Assembly: GCF_036181745.1 (NCBI RefSeq)
Contig: NZ_CP108080.1
Coordinates: forward strand, 2,914,001-2,978,000
Direction of reading: 5' to 3'
Source of the DNA: Streptomyces sp. NBC_00259
Lineage (GTDB): Bacteria > Actinomycetota > Actinomycetes > Streptomycetales > Streptomycetaceae
Length of the DNA: 64,000 nt
The notes beneath the pieces were generated by a model. The model made no database searches, was not told the origin of the DNA, and saw nothing but the letters and a program-made list of their open reading frames with translations. The translations under genes were made by a program, and so were the position numbers. This document shows, in pieces, positions 25,875 to 33,865 of the stretch (position 1 is its first letter; each line of letters starts with the position of its first letter).

Positions 25875-28115
25875 CTACTCCGGAGGTTTGCGCTGGTAGA
25901 AGTCTTTCGCTTCTCTGTGCATCTGTTCGCCGTGGTCGTAGCCCGCCTCGGTCTGAGTGTGCACAGTCCCGCGCAGATCCCTATCGTTGACACCTGCCGG
26001 GCTACCGGCCACGGACAGGCCGTTGAGCGCCTGCTCGGTGGCGTTCCGCCGGCTGTCGAACGACGACTTGCCGGCGTCGTCCGCCGTCTGGGCCGCGGTG
26101 TTGCGCTCCGCCCCCTCGACCACCTCGCCGACCACCATCTCGGTGACGCCGTTGATGATCTCCCCCGCCACGGGAACCCGCTCGGTGGCCAGGCCGACCG
26201 TCGAGCCGAAGACCGAGTTGAACATGTCGGCACGCTTCTGCAGCTGTTCGTTGTAGTCCTTGTCGCTCAACTGCCCGGCAGTGACGATCTCGTCGTGCCG
26301 CGCGCCGCCCAGGATGCCTTCGACGGTTCCCGTGCCGTAGGCGACGTTCTGCAGGTTCACGGCCGGCGTGCCGGAGAACCTGTCCGGGTGCTTCACGACG
26401 TCGTTCATCAATGTCGCCGAATAGTTCTCCGCCCCGAGGGTCGCCTCTGCGTACGACTCCGGGTTCCGGCCCAGCACGTCCAGGAACTCGACGGTCGCCA
26501 TGGCGTCGAAATTCTGCGGATGCCCGTACAGGTCCGCGAAGGTATCGCCCTGCCGCAGCGTGTTGTTGATCTCCGGCATGTACTCGCCCGCCATGCGCCC
26601 CATGCTGTCGGCCATCTTGTCGTCCATCAGCTTGGGGTCCCCCGCCAGCGAGTTGACCACCTTCTCCATGATGGCCAGGCGCTCCGGCGTGTGCTCCGGG
26701 TGCGGGGAGACCGGTCCGTGGTCGAACGGCATGCCCGTCGTCGCCGCCTCCAGCGCGTGCCCGAGCGCGTCCTTGCCGAACACCTTGTCCTCGCCCGCGG
26801 TCATCGGTGAGGTCGCGTCGGGGATCCAGGTGCGGGCGCCCTCGCCCTTGCCGTCGGAGCCCATGCCCATCAGGTAGTCGAGGTTGGTCATGCGCTCGCC
26901 GGGGCCCGCGACGTTCGCCTGCAGGAAGGCGGTGGAGGCGTCGGGGTTGCGGCCGTACGCCTCCAGGAGGCCCGTGAGCGGATCCCAGCCGCCTCCGCCG
27001 GTCGCGTCGGCGTTGAGGCCGAAGCCCTCCATGCCCGCGTAGCTGCCGTCCGGGCGGGACCAGGCGCCGCCGTCCATCTCCCGCTCGTACGCGATCATGT
27101 CGTTGCCGACCTTGTCGAGAAAGTCCTTCTCGTACGTGCCGTGGCGCAGCAGGGTGCCGAGGACCTGGTAGCCCTTGGGCTCGATGCGGTTGCCCAGCAT
27201 CTCCAGGTCGAGGTTGCTGCGCCCCAGCTTCATCAGCTCCTGGGTGTACTCGTCGCCGAGCTTCGGCTGCGCGGTGGCGAGGGCGACGCCCATGCTGTCC
27301 TGGATGCTGCGCGCGAGCTGGAGCTGTGTGCCGCCCTCGGCGGTGCCGTCGAGGGAGATCTGAGCCTGGAACCTGAGGGCGCCCTCGGGGCCGAGGTCGC
27401 GGTAGAGCTTGGTGGCGAAGGGCTGGTCGTCGGCGTTGTACCTGAGGATCGTGCGGAGCTCCTTGAGCTCCTCCTCCGACAGTTCCTTGCCCTCCTTGTA
27501 GAGCTTCAGGCTCTTCTGGGCGAGTTCGGCGGCGCGCTCCTCCTGGGCCGCGTCGAGCGAGTCGTAGTTCGTGTGCCCGAAGTTGTTCGGGTCGTTGCCG
27601 TGCGACTTGCCGAGCGCCCGCGACACGGAGGCGTCGATCTCCGTCGCGTGCCCGATCAGCCCGGTCACGCGGTCGGCCAGGGCCTGGGCCGCGCCCTTCT
27701 CTGCGTCAGTGCGGTCGCCGGAGTCGCCCCGTACGCGCGGGAAGAACCAGCGGACGGCTCCGCCGCCGATGTCCTCGATCCGGCAGCCGAGATTGGCCGC
27801 GTCCGTGCCGACCGCGGTCTGCACCTTCTTCTGGATGCCGACGAGTTCGGTGTGGGCGTCCTCAAGAAGCTGGTACGTCGTCTGGGCCTGCGCCTGCGCG
27901 TCGGCGAACTCCTTCTTCGTCTTGCGGACGAAGTCACGGGTCACCGTGGCGTTGTCACCGCGCCAGCGCGCACGCTCCGACTTGGCGTACATGCCGCTGT
28001 CTGCGCTGCTCGCCAGCTTCTTGAGGTTGTCGGCGGCCTTCTTCCAGTCCGCGACGGCCGTGCCCAGCTTGCCGAGATCGACCTCGACGAGGTCTGTGAG
28101 AGTGAGGCTGCCCAC
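25875..28115 (-). CDS. Large alpha-helical WXG100-like cargo protein (type VII secretion cassette)
   Basis: A 746-residue protein with no signal peptide or membrane helix. The first 100 residues form a helical hairpin (VEVDLGKLGTAVADWKKAADNLKKLAS, then RWRGDNATVTRDFVRKTKKEFADAQAQAQTTYQLLEDAHTELVGIQKKV), resembling WXG100/LXG-type N-termini that direct type VII export. The centre is long and helical with no recognised enzyme. The last 150 residues contain a glycine/valine segment (VGLATERVPVAGEIINGVTEMVVGEVVEG) like pre-toxin linkers, then a polar tail ending FYQRKPPE. GTG 28115 has AGGGGTACAGCG upstream. Similar proteins are annotated in Streptomyces only as DUF families; a toxin role is not established. 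Confidence 0.75.
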   Translation of the reverse strand: MGSLTLTDLVEVDLGKLGTAVADWKKAADNLKKLASSADSGMYAKSERARWRGDNATVTRDFVRKTKKEFADAQAQAQTTYQLLEDAHTELVGIQKKVQTAVGTDAANLGCRIEDIGGGAVRWFFPRVRGDSGDRTDAEKGAAQALADRVTGLIGHATEIDASVSRALGKSHGNDPNNFGHTNYDSLDAAQEERAAELAQKSLKLYKEGKELSEEELKELRTILRYNADDQPFATKLYRDLGPEGALRFQAQISLDGTAEGGTQLQLARSIQDSMGVALATAQPKLGDEYTQELMKLGRSNLDLEMLGNRIEPKGYQVLGTLLRHGTYEKDFLDKVGNDMIAYEREMDGGAWSRPDGSYAGMEGFGLNADATGGGGWDPLTGLLEAYGRNPDASTAFLQANVAGPGERMTNLDYLMGMGSDGKGEGARTWIPDATSPMTAGEDKVFGKDALGHALEAATTGMPFDHGPVSPHPEHTPERLAIMEKVVNSLAGDPKLMDDKMADSMGRMAGEYMPEINNTLRQGDTFADLYGHPQNFDAMATVEFLDVLGRNPESYAEATLGAENYSATLMNDVVKHPDRFSGTPAVNLQNVAYGTGTVEGILGGARHDEIVTAGQLSDKDYNEQLQKRADMFNSVFGSTVGLATERVPVAGEIINGVTEMVVGEVVEGAERNTAAQTADDAGKSSFDSRRNATEQALNGLSVAGSPAGVNDRDLRGTVHTQTEAGYDHGEQMHREAKDFYQRKPPE

Positions 28116-28148
28116 CGCTGTACCCCTGTTCCGCCCGTTTCCCCGCGT

Positions 28149-28652
28149 TTACTTGAAGTACTCGTTGATCTTCGACCAGGACTCCGCGCTGCCGTCCCGG
28201 TGCCGCAGCGAAGCGGCGATCTGCGCGTCGTCGTTCGCGTGCTGCGCCTTGCTGTAGTCGAGGTGGTTGGAGATGTGCGCGCAGGCCTGCAGCAGGGTCT
28301 TCAGGGAGGTGTCCCACACGCTCAAGGCGGTTCCGAGGGCCGGGCCCAGGGCGAAGTGGTTCCGTGAGAGCTCCGAAGAGGCCTGCATCGTCGACCCCGC
28401 CCCGCTCTTGTCCGCCCCCATCCCGGCGAGGTCCGCCCCTTTGCTCAGCTCGCCGTGCAGAATGAACGCCTCGTGCCCGACGGCTCCCAGGTCGTCCTGG
28501 TTCACGACGAGCCCGCCCGGACCAGAACCGCCCGTACCGGAACCGCCGGTGCCAGAACCGCCCGGATCCGCGGGCACCTGATTGAGCTGCATGCCGGTCG
28601 GCTGTCTCTCGCCCGCCGCGCTCTTGAGCTGCTCCCACTCGTCCCAGGCCAT
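28149..28652 (-). CDS. Small WXG100-like partner protein
   Basis: A 167-residue protein, first gene of the cassette. A Gly/Ser/Thr/Pro repeat (GGSGTGGSGTGGSGPGG) joins an N-terminal helix (MAWDEWEQLKSAAGERQ) to a helical region (LSKGADLAGMGADKSGAGSTMQASSELSRNHFALG, then SVWDTSLKTLLQACAHISNHLDYSKAQHANDDAQIAASL). Size and helical content fit a WXG100 or chaperone-like partner for the larger protein downstream, 33 bases away. The ATG is preceded by GAAGGAACCTTC. I do not recognise a named family. Confidence 0.7.
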   Translation of the reverse strand: MAWDEWEQLKSAAGERQPTGMQLNQVPADPGGSGTGGSGTGGSGPGGLVVNQDDLGAVGHEAFILHGELSKGADLAGMGADKSGAGSTMQASSELSRNHFALGPALGTALSVWDTSLKTLLQACAHISNHLDYSKAQHANDDAQIAASLRHRDGSAESWSKINEYFK

Positions 28653-28819
28653 GAAGGTTCCTTCCCCCGTGTGTCCCGTCGTCCGGGCACACTGCGATCG
28701 AACCTAGTGAACGGCTTCACACACTCGCAAGAGCTATCGGTGATGTCACGTTCACCTGGCCGCTCCCAGCACGGTCGACACGGGTCGACGATCCCAACTC
28801 CCGTTCACCGTCCCGGAGT

Positions 28820-31126
28820 TCAGGCGGAGGAGGCCACCGCCGCCTGGGGCCGGATCGGGAGGCGGTTGACCGGGCGGCCCGTTGCCGCGCGGACCGCGGA
28901 GGCGACGGCGGCCGGGGAGGTGACGACCGGGACCGCGCTGGCGGCCTTGGCGCCGAAGGGGGCCACCACGTCACGTTCCTCGATGAGCTTGACGATGCGG
29001 ACGTCCGGGGCGTCGAGGGCCGTCGGCAGGGCGTAGCCCGTGAGGTCGGGGTGGCGGACGAGGCCGCGGGCGGTGCGGAGGTTCTCGGTGAGGGCGGCGC
29101 CGACGCCCTGGGTGACGCCCGCTTCGATGCGGGTGGCGAGCTGGGCGGGGTTGAGGACGCGGCCGACGTCCTGGGCCACGGCCATCTCGACGACGCGTAC
29201 GGAGCCGAGTTCGATGTCGACGTCGACGACCGCGCGGATCGCGCAGAAGGCGAGGCCGACGAAGGCGTCGCCCTGGCCGTGGTCGTCGAGGGGCTCGGTG
29301 GGGTGGGGGCGGCACTGGGCGGTGGCCCAGAGTTCCTTGCCGTCCATGGCCTCGGTGACCGTCGTGGAGAGGACGCCGTCGTACGACGTGATCTTGCCGT
29401 CGGTGATCTGGAGCAGTTCGGTGGACATGCCGAACTTGTGGGCCAGGGGCTGCAGGAGCTGGGTGCGGACCATCTTGGCCGCGCGCTCGACCGCGCCGCC
29501 GGAGACCCAGGTGTGCCGGCCGTGGGCGGCCGGGCCGGCCGGGGGCTGGTCGGTGTCGACGGAGGCGACGTGGACCTCGTCGATGCCGAGGGTCTCCTGC
29601 ACGATCTGGCGGGCCAGGGTGGCGAAGCCCTGTCCGGTCTCGACGGCCGCGCAGATGACCGTGGCGATGCCGTCCTGGACCTTCACGGTGGCCGTGGAGA
29701 CCTCGTCGGCGCCTTCCGCGCCGAGCATGTGGACCATGCCGAGGGCGTAGCCGACGCCGCGCCGCACCGCGCCGGGCTCGCCGGCGCCCTCGGGTCCGCC
29801 GGGCAGCAGCCAGGCCTCCTCGGGGGTGTCCATCGGCAGCGTGGGCAGCGGGAAGTCGCGGACGGCCTGGAGGAGTTCGGCGACCGGGGCGGGGCAGGTC
29901 ACGGTCTGGCCGGTGGGGAGGATGTCGCCGGTCGCGAGGACGTTGCGGAGACGGATCTCCGTGGGGTCCAGACCCAGTTTCGCGGCCAGCTTGTCCATCT
30001 GGGCCTCGTACGCCGCGCACACCTGCAGCGCCCCCTCTCCGCGCACATGGCCGGAGGGCGGGTTGTTGGTGCGGACGGCCCAGCCCTCGATGAAGGCGTG
30101 GGGGACGACGTACGGGCCGCAGGCGAAGGCGACGGCGGCGGCGAGGGACTCTGAGGAGGCGTCGGCGTACGCGCCCGCGTCCAGCAGGATCTGCGCCTCC
30201 ACCTTGACCAGCTTGCCCTCGGCGTCCGCGTGGTGGCGGTAGCGCAGCAGGGTGGGGTGGCGGTGGGCGTGGCCGAGGAAGGACTCCTCGCGGGTGGCGG
30301 CGAGCTTGACCGGGCAGCCGGTCTTCAGGGCCAGCAGGCCGAGCGGGATCTGGAAGCCCGGGTCCTCGCGGTCGCCGGTCGCGCCGGGGACGCCGGTGAC
30401 GACGACCTTGACGCGTTCCTGGTCCAGGCCGAAGCAGGCGGCGGCCAGGTCGCGGTCGGTGTGCGGGTCGGTGGAGGCGGTGTAGAGCTCGACGCCGCCG
30501 TCGGGGCGCGGCACGGCGAGGCCGGCCTCGGCGCCGATGGGCGCCGGGTCCTGGCGGCCGATGCGGTAGAGCCCCTCGACGACGGTCTCTCCGCTCGCCT
30601 CCGGGTCGCCGAAGCTCAGCGGGATGTGGCGGATCAGATTGCCGTCGGGGTGGAGCGGCTCGGCGGCGAAGGCCTTCTCGGGGTCGGTGACCGGTTCGAG
30701 GACCTCGTACTCGACCGAGATCGCCGCCGCGGCGAGCCGGGCCGTGTCCGGGTGGTCCGCGGCGACCGCCGCGATGGCCTCCCCGTGGTGGCGCACGACG
30801 TCGGAGGCGAAGACGGGGCGGTCGGCGATCCGGCGCCCGTAGGCGGCGTCGCCCGGCACGTCGGCGTGGGTGATGACGGCCCGTACGCCGGGCATCTCGG
30901 CCGCGGCGGAGGTGTCGATCGCCGTGATACGGGCATGAGGGTGCGGGGAGCGCAGGATCGCCGCCCACAGCAGCCCCTCGGCCCAGAGGTCCGAGGCGTA
31001 CGGGAAGGTGCCCTCGGTCTTGGCGCGGGCGTCGGCCGGGGGAAGGGATGCACCGAGGCCGTGAGCGGGCAGTTCCTGCTGGGGACCGTCGACCGCCGGG
31101 GCCGCGATGGCCGCGTCGTTGCTCAC
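28820..31126 (-). CDS. Molybdenum hydroxylase large (molybdopterin-binding) subunit, xanthine dehydrogenase family
   Basis: A 768-residue subunit of the xanthine/aldehyde oxidase family, which hydroxylates carbon centres using a molybdopterin cofactor. The opening domain (YASDLWAEGLLWAAILRSPHPHARITAIDTSAAAEMPGV) and many cofactor-contact segments (ATREESFLGHAHRHP, NNPPSGHVRGEGALQ, ETGQGFATLARQIVQETLG) are clear. Two motifs look unusual: the usual GGGFGGK loop reads GATGDREDPG, and the C-terminal GVGEPP-type segment with the catalytic Glu reads GAKAASAVP. It is the last of three overlapping genes (FAD, iron-sulfur, molybdenum), starting at an ATGA overlap with the iron-sulfur gene. Confidence 0.88.
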   Translation of the reverse strand: MSNDAAIAAPAVDGPQQELPAHGLGASLPPADARAKTEGTFPYASDLWAEGLLWAAILRSPHPHARITAIDTSAAAEMPGVRAVITHADVPGDAAYGRRIADRPVFASDVVRHHGEAIAAVAADHPDTARLAAAAISVEYEVLEPVTDPEKAFAAEPLHPDGNLIRHIPLSFGDPEASGETVVEGLYRIGRQDPAPIGAEAGLAVPRPDGGVELYTASTDPHTDRDLAAACFGLDQERVKVVVTGVPGATGDREDPGFQIPLGLLALKTGCPVKLAATREESFLGHAHRHPTLLRYRHHADAEGKLVKVEAQILLDAGAYADASSESLAAAVAFACGPYVVPHAFIEGWAVRTNNPPSGHVRGEGALQVCAAYEAQMDKLAAKLGLDPTEIRLRNVLATGDILPTGQTVTCPAPVAELLQAVRDFPLPTLPMDTPEEAWLLPGGPEGAGEPGAVRRGVGYALGMVHMLGAEGADEVSTATVKVQDGIATVICAAVETGQGFATLARQIVQETLGIDEVHVASVDTDQPPAGPAAHGRHTWVSGGAVERAAKMVRTQLLQPLAHKFGMSTELLQITDGKITSYDGVLSTTVTEAMDGKELWATAQCRPHPTEPLDDHGQGDAFVGLAFCAIRAVVDVDIELGSVRVVEMAVAQDVGRVLNPAQLATRIEAGVTQGVGAALTENLRTARGLVRHPDLTGYALPTALDAPDVRIVKLIEERDVVAPFGAKAASAVPVVTSPAAVASAVRAATGRPVNRLPIRPQAAVASSA

Positions 31127-32703
31127 ACCATGCCTCCGTCGTGCGGGTGGGGCTGCACACTACCGGCGCCGGGGGGTGCCTGGTGAGGGATGCGGGCCCC
31201 TTCATGGATCCCCTCGTGGGTCCCGTCATGGGCACCGTCGCGGTTCCCCCCGCGGGCCTCTTCGACGGCCTCGGCCGCCGCCGCGGCGCTCGCCTCGCGC
31301 TCGGCGACGACCTCATTCACGGCGTCGATGACGCCGCGGTAGCCGGAGCAGCGGCAGAGGTTCCCGCAGAGCGCCTGACGGGTCTCGAGCTCCGTCGGGG
31401 CGTGGTTGCCCGCCAGCAGATCGTGGACGGTCATGGCCATGCCGGGGATGCAGAAGCCGCACTGGACGGCTCCGCACTTGGCGAGGGCGCGCTGGACGTC
31501 GGACGGTTCGCCGTCGGCGGCCAGGCCCTCGACCGTACGGACCTCGGAGCCGGCCGCCGTGGCCGCGGGCACCAGGCAGGAGGCCACGAGCCGGCCGTCG
31601 ACCTGGACGTTGCACGCGCCGCACTCGCCCTGCGAGCAGCCGTCCTTGGCGCCGGCGAGGCCGAGGCGCTCGCGCAGCACGTACAGGAGCGATTCGCCGA
31701 TCCAGGCGTCCGTGACGGGGCGGTCGGCGCCGTTCACGCGCAGGATGTACGAGCTGTGGGGGTGTTCGTCGCTCTGGGCCCCGGAGGGTTCGGCGGAGGT
31801 GTCCGCGCCTTCGTCGGCCACCGCGCCCGCGTCGGGCACCACGGCTTCCGCGGACACCGACTCCACCGACTCCGCGTGCTCCACGGGATCGGTCGGCCGG
31901 GTGGCCTCAGAGGTGTCGGGCCTGGGCTCCCCGGAGCGGGCGTCGGGTACGGCCGGCTCGCCCTGCTGCTCGGGAGCGGGTACGGCGTCACCTCCGACAG
32001 GCCGCTGCGTCGCCCAGGGCGCGGGCGCACCGCCGGGCAGGGTCGCCGGGTACGACACCTCGGGCACCGGCTCGGGCAGCGGAGTACCGGCGGCGGGCGT
32101 GCCGTCCGGGGTCGTGGCCCAGGGGGCCGCCGCGCCGCCCGGCAGGGTGGCCGGCGGGGTGCCGCCGCCCCACTGGGACGCGAGGGCGGACGTGGTGAAC
32201 TCGCCCGATTCCTCCGGGATGTCCCCTTGGGCGACCGGAATCGTCCACTGCCCCGTGAGGTCGCTCCCCGCTTCCGGGGACGGTTCCGCGGGGCCCGCCG
32301 ACGGGTCCACGGCTTCCGGGAACGTCCACTGGCCCGTGGCCCGCGGATCGTGGGCTCGGGGATCGTGGGCTCGGGGATCGTGGGCTCGGGGATCGTGGGC
32401 TCGGGGATCGTGGGCTCGGGGATCGTGAACGCGCGGGTCGTGGGAGGCCTGCGGCGCCCCCTGCTGCGACACGGTCCAGGCGCCCGTCGCCGCCGGATCG
32501 GCCGCCGCCTCGGGCGTCACGGGCGGGATCTGCGGCGGCACGTACCCGTGCCCGGGGGCGGCGAGCGGAATGTCCATCTCGGCCTCGGGCGGCAGCTGGA
32601 CGAACGCCGTGGCCTCGGCGTCGTACTCGCCGCCCTGCGGGATCGGCTGCCAGCCGCCGCCGTGCGGGGCGCGGTTGCGCGACGTGTTCTCTTCGGAGCT
32701 CAT
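31123..32703 (-). CDS. Molybdenum hydroxylase 2Fe-2S subunit with long N-terminal extension
   Basis: A 526-residue protein whose enzyme part is only the segment from about 320 to 480. The plant-type cluster (CSQGECGACNVQVDGRLVASC) and the second cluster (CGAVQCGFCIPGM and CGNLCRCSGY) are complete. Normal subunits of this type are 150-200 residues. The first 320 residues are disordered and proline-rich, with a sevenfold HDPRA repeat and repeated GQWTxP and LPGGAxAPWAT motifs. A His/Gly-rich tail (DGAHDGTHEGIHEGA) ends the protein. The ATG overlaps the FAD subunit stop, so the extension is truly part of the operon reading frame, though an internal start cannot be excluded. Confidence 0.85.
   Translation of the reverse strand: MSSEENTSRNRAPHGGGWQPIPQGGEYDAEATAFVQLPPEAEMDIPLAAPGHGYVPPQIPPVTPEAAADPAATGAWTVSQQGAPQASHDPRVHDPRAHDPRAHDPRAHDPRAHDPRAHDPRATGQWTFPEAVDPSAGPAEPSPEAGSDLTGQWTIPVAQGDIPEESGEFTTSALASQWGGGTPPATLPGGAAAPWATTPDGTPAAGTPLPEPVPEVSYPATLPGGAPAPWATQRPVGGDAVPAPEQQGEPAVPDARSGEPRPDTSEATRPTDPVEHAESVESVSAEAVVPDAGAVADEGADTSAEPSGAQSDEHPHSSYILRVNGADRPVTDAWIGESLLYVLRERLGLAGAKDGCSQGECGACNVQVDGRLVASCLVPAATAAGSEVRTVEGLAADGEPSDVQRALAKCGAVQCGFCIPGMAMTVHDLLAGNHAPTELETRQALCGNLCRCSGYRGVIDAVNEVVAEREASAAAAAEAVEEARGGNRDGAHDGTHEGIHEGARIPHQAPPGAGSVQPHPHDGGMV
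32345..32449. repeat. 15-bp tandem repeats encoding HDPRA
   Basis: Seven units of 15 bp, the first five identical (GGATCGTGGGCTCGG on the plus strand) and the last two diverged. They encode HDPRx seven times in the extension of the 2Fe-2S subunit. The near identity points to recent expansion. Confidence 0.9.
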
Positions 32704-33578
32704 GACAGCGCCCTCCCCAGTGCTCGTCGGGCCAGCGCGGCGACCACCCGCCGCAGATGCAGGACGGCCGGCGGCAGCTGCTCCTCGCCCTGCGGGTCCG
32801 GGATGCAGGCGGCCGCCACGTACTCGCCGAACGCCGCCAGCGCCTCCGGGGCGAGCCCGCGCTCACCGTCCCAGTCGATCAGCGAGGCGATCCAGCGCTC
32901 CGCCTCCAGCGGGCGCAGCGGCATGGGGGCGATCGCGCCGACCGCGCAACGCACGCCGCGCCGCGCCGGGTCGAGGACGACGGCGACCGCAGCCGTGGCC
33001 CGGCCGGGGCCGGTGCGCCCGGTGGCCTTGAGGAACACCTGCGGGGCGTGCAGCAGCGGTACGCGGACGAAGCCGATCAGCTCGGCGGGGCCGAGCATCT
33101 CGCGGCCGGCGAGCAGATGGGAGACGGGGATCTCCCTCGTCGCGCCGCCGGGTCCCGCGATCACCAGGTCCGCCTCCAGGGCGGCCAGTACGGGCAGGGT
33201 GTCTCCGGTGGGGGCGGCGGTGACGATGTTGCCGCCGAGCGTGCCGGCGTTACGGATCTGCGGGGGCCCGGCGGCGCGCGCGGACGCGGCGAGCGCGGGG
33301 ATGAGCGCGGCGAAGTCGGGACGGCCCATCCGGGCGTGGGTGAGGCCGGCGCCGAGGAGCGCGTGCCCGTCCTGGTACTGCCAGCCGCGGATCTCGCTGA
33401 TACGGCCGAGTCCGACGAGGCCCGCGGGCCGCAGTCGGCCCTTGTTGACGGCCGCCATCAGGTCCGTACCACCGGCGACCGGCACGGCGGCGGGCATGGC
33501 GGTGAGCGCCGCCACGGCCTCGTCGAGCGAGGCCGGCAGCGTCACGGACTGCGCCGTCTGCGGTGCGTGCGTGGTCAA
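32700..33578 (-). CDS. Molybdenum hydroxylase FAD-binding subunit, CoxM type
   Basis: A 292-residue FAD subunit. Flavin-binding loops are PVAGGTDLMAAVNKG and AGTLGGNIVTAAPTGDTLPVLAAL, and the C-terminal CO_deh_flav_C domain contains the RRGVRCAVGAIAPMPLRPLEAE strand. It passes electrons from the iron-sulfur subunit to an acceptor. The start is TTG 33578, giving the expected TTHAPQTAQSVTLP N-terminus, with GGAAGGGG upstream; the ATG 43 codons earlier lies in non-protein-like sequence. First gene of the FAD, iron-sulfur, molybdenum operon. Confidence 0.88.
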   Translation of the reverse strand: MTTHAPQTAQSVTLPASLDEAVAALTAMPAAVPVAGGTDLMAAVNKGRLRPAGLVGLGRISEIRGWQYQDGHALLGAGLTHARMGRPDFAALIPALAASARAAGPPQIRNAGTLGGNIVTAAPTGDTLPVLAALEADLVIAGPGGATREIPVSHLLAGREMLGPAELIGFVRVPLLHAPQVFLKATGRTGPGRATAAVAVVLDPARRGVRCAVGAIAPMPLRPLEAERWIASLIDWDGERGLAPEALAAFGEYVAAACIPDPQGEEQLPPAVLHLRRVVAALARRALGRALS

Positions 33579-33723
33579 CCCAGCTGCCCCTTCCCGGTGT
33601 CCCGGCTGTCCGCCTGTGTTGCCGTACCGTACGTGCTCACAGCCCGGACGTGGCAACTCTGGCACATCTTCCGAGCGGTCCGACGCGAGGGTCCGCGAAG
33701 GACGCATCCGCCCCGGACCTCCC

Positions 33724-33746
33724 CGGGCAAGAGAAATGCCCGTTTT
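33724..33746 (+). terminator. Hairpin with T-tract upstream of the molybdenum hydroxylase operon
   Basis: CGGGCA-AGAGAAA-TGCCCG followed by TTTT. The T-tract is on the plus strand, where no gene precedes it, so it would stop antisense or stray plus-strand transcription, or it may be a leader structure of the minus-strand operon. Function uncertain. Confidence 0.3.
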
Positions 33747-33865
33747 GATACGGCATTGCCGTCACATGCGGATTGCCGGTTCAAGGCATTCCTTGTACGA
33801 CTTTTTCCCCGTGGCCCACCACGGTCCCAGGGACTCGCACACGGGACACCCCGTTGAGGCAGGGC

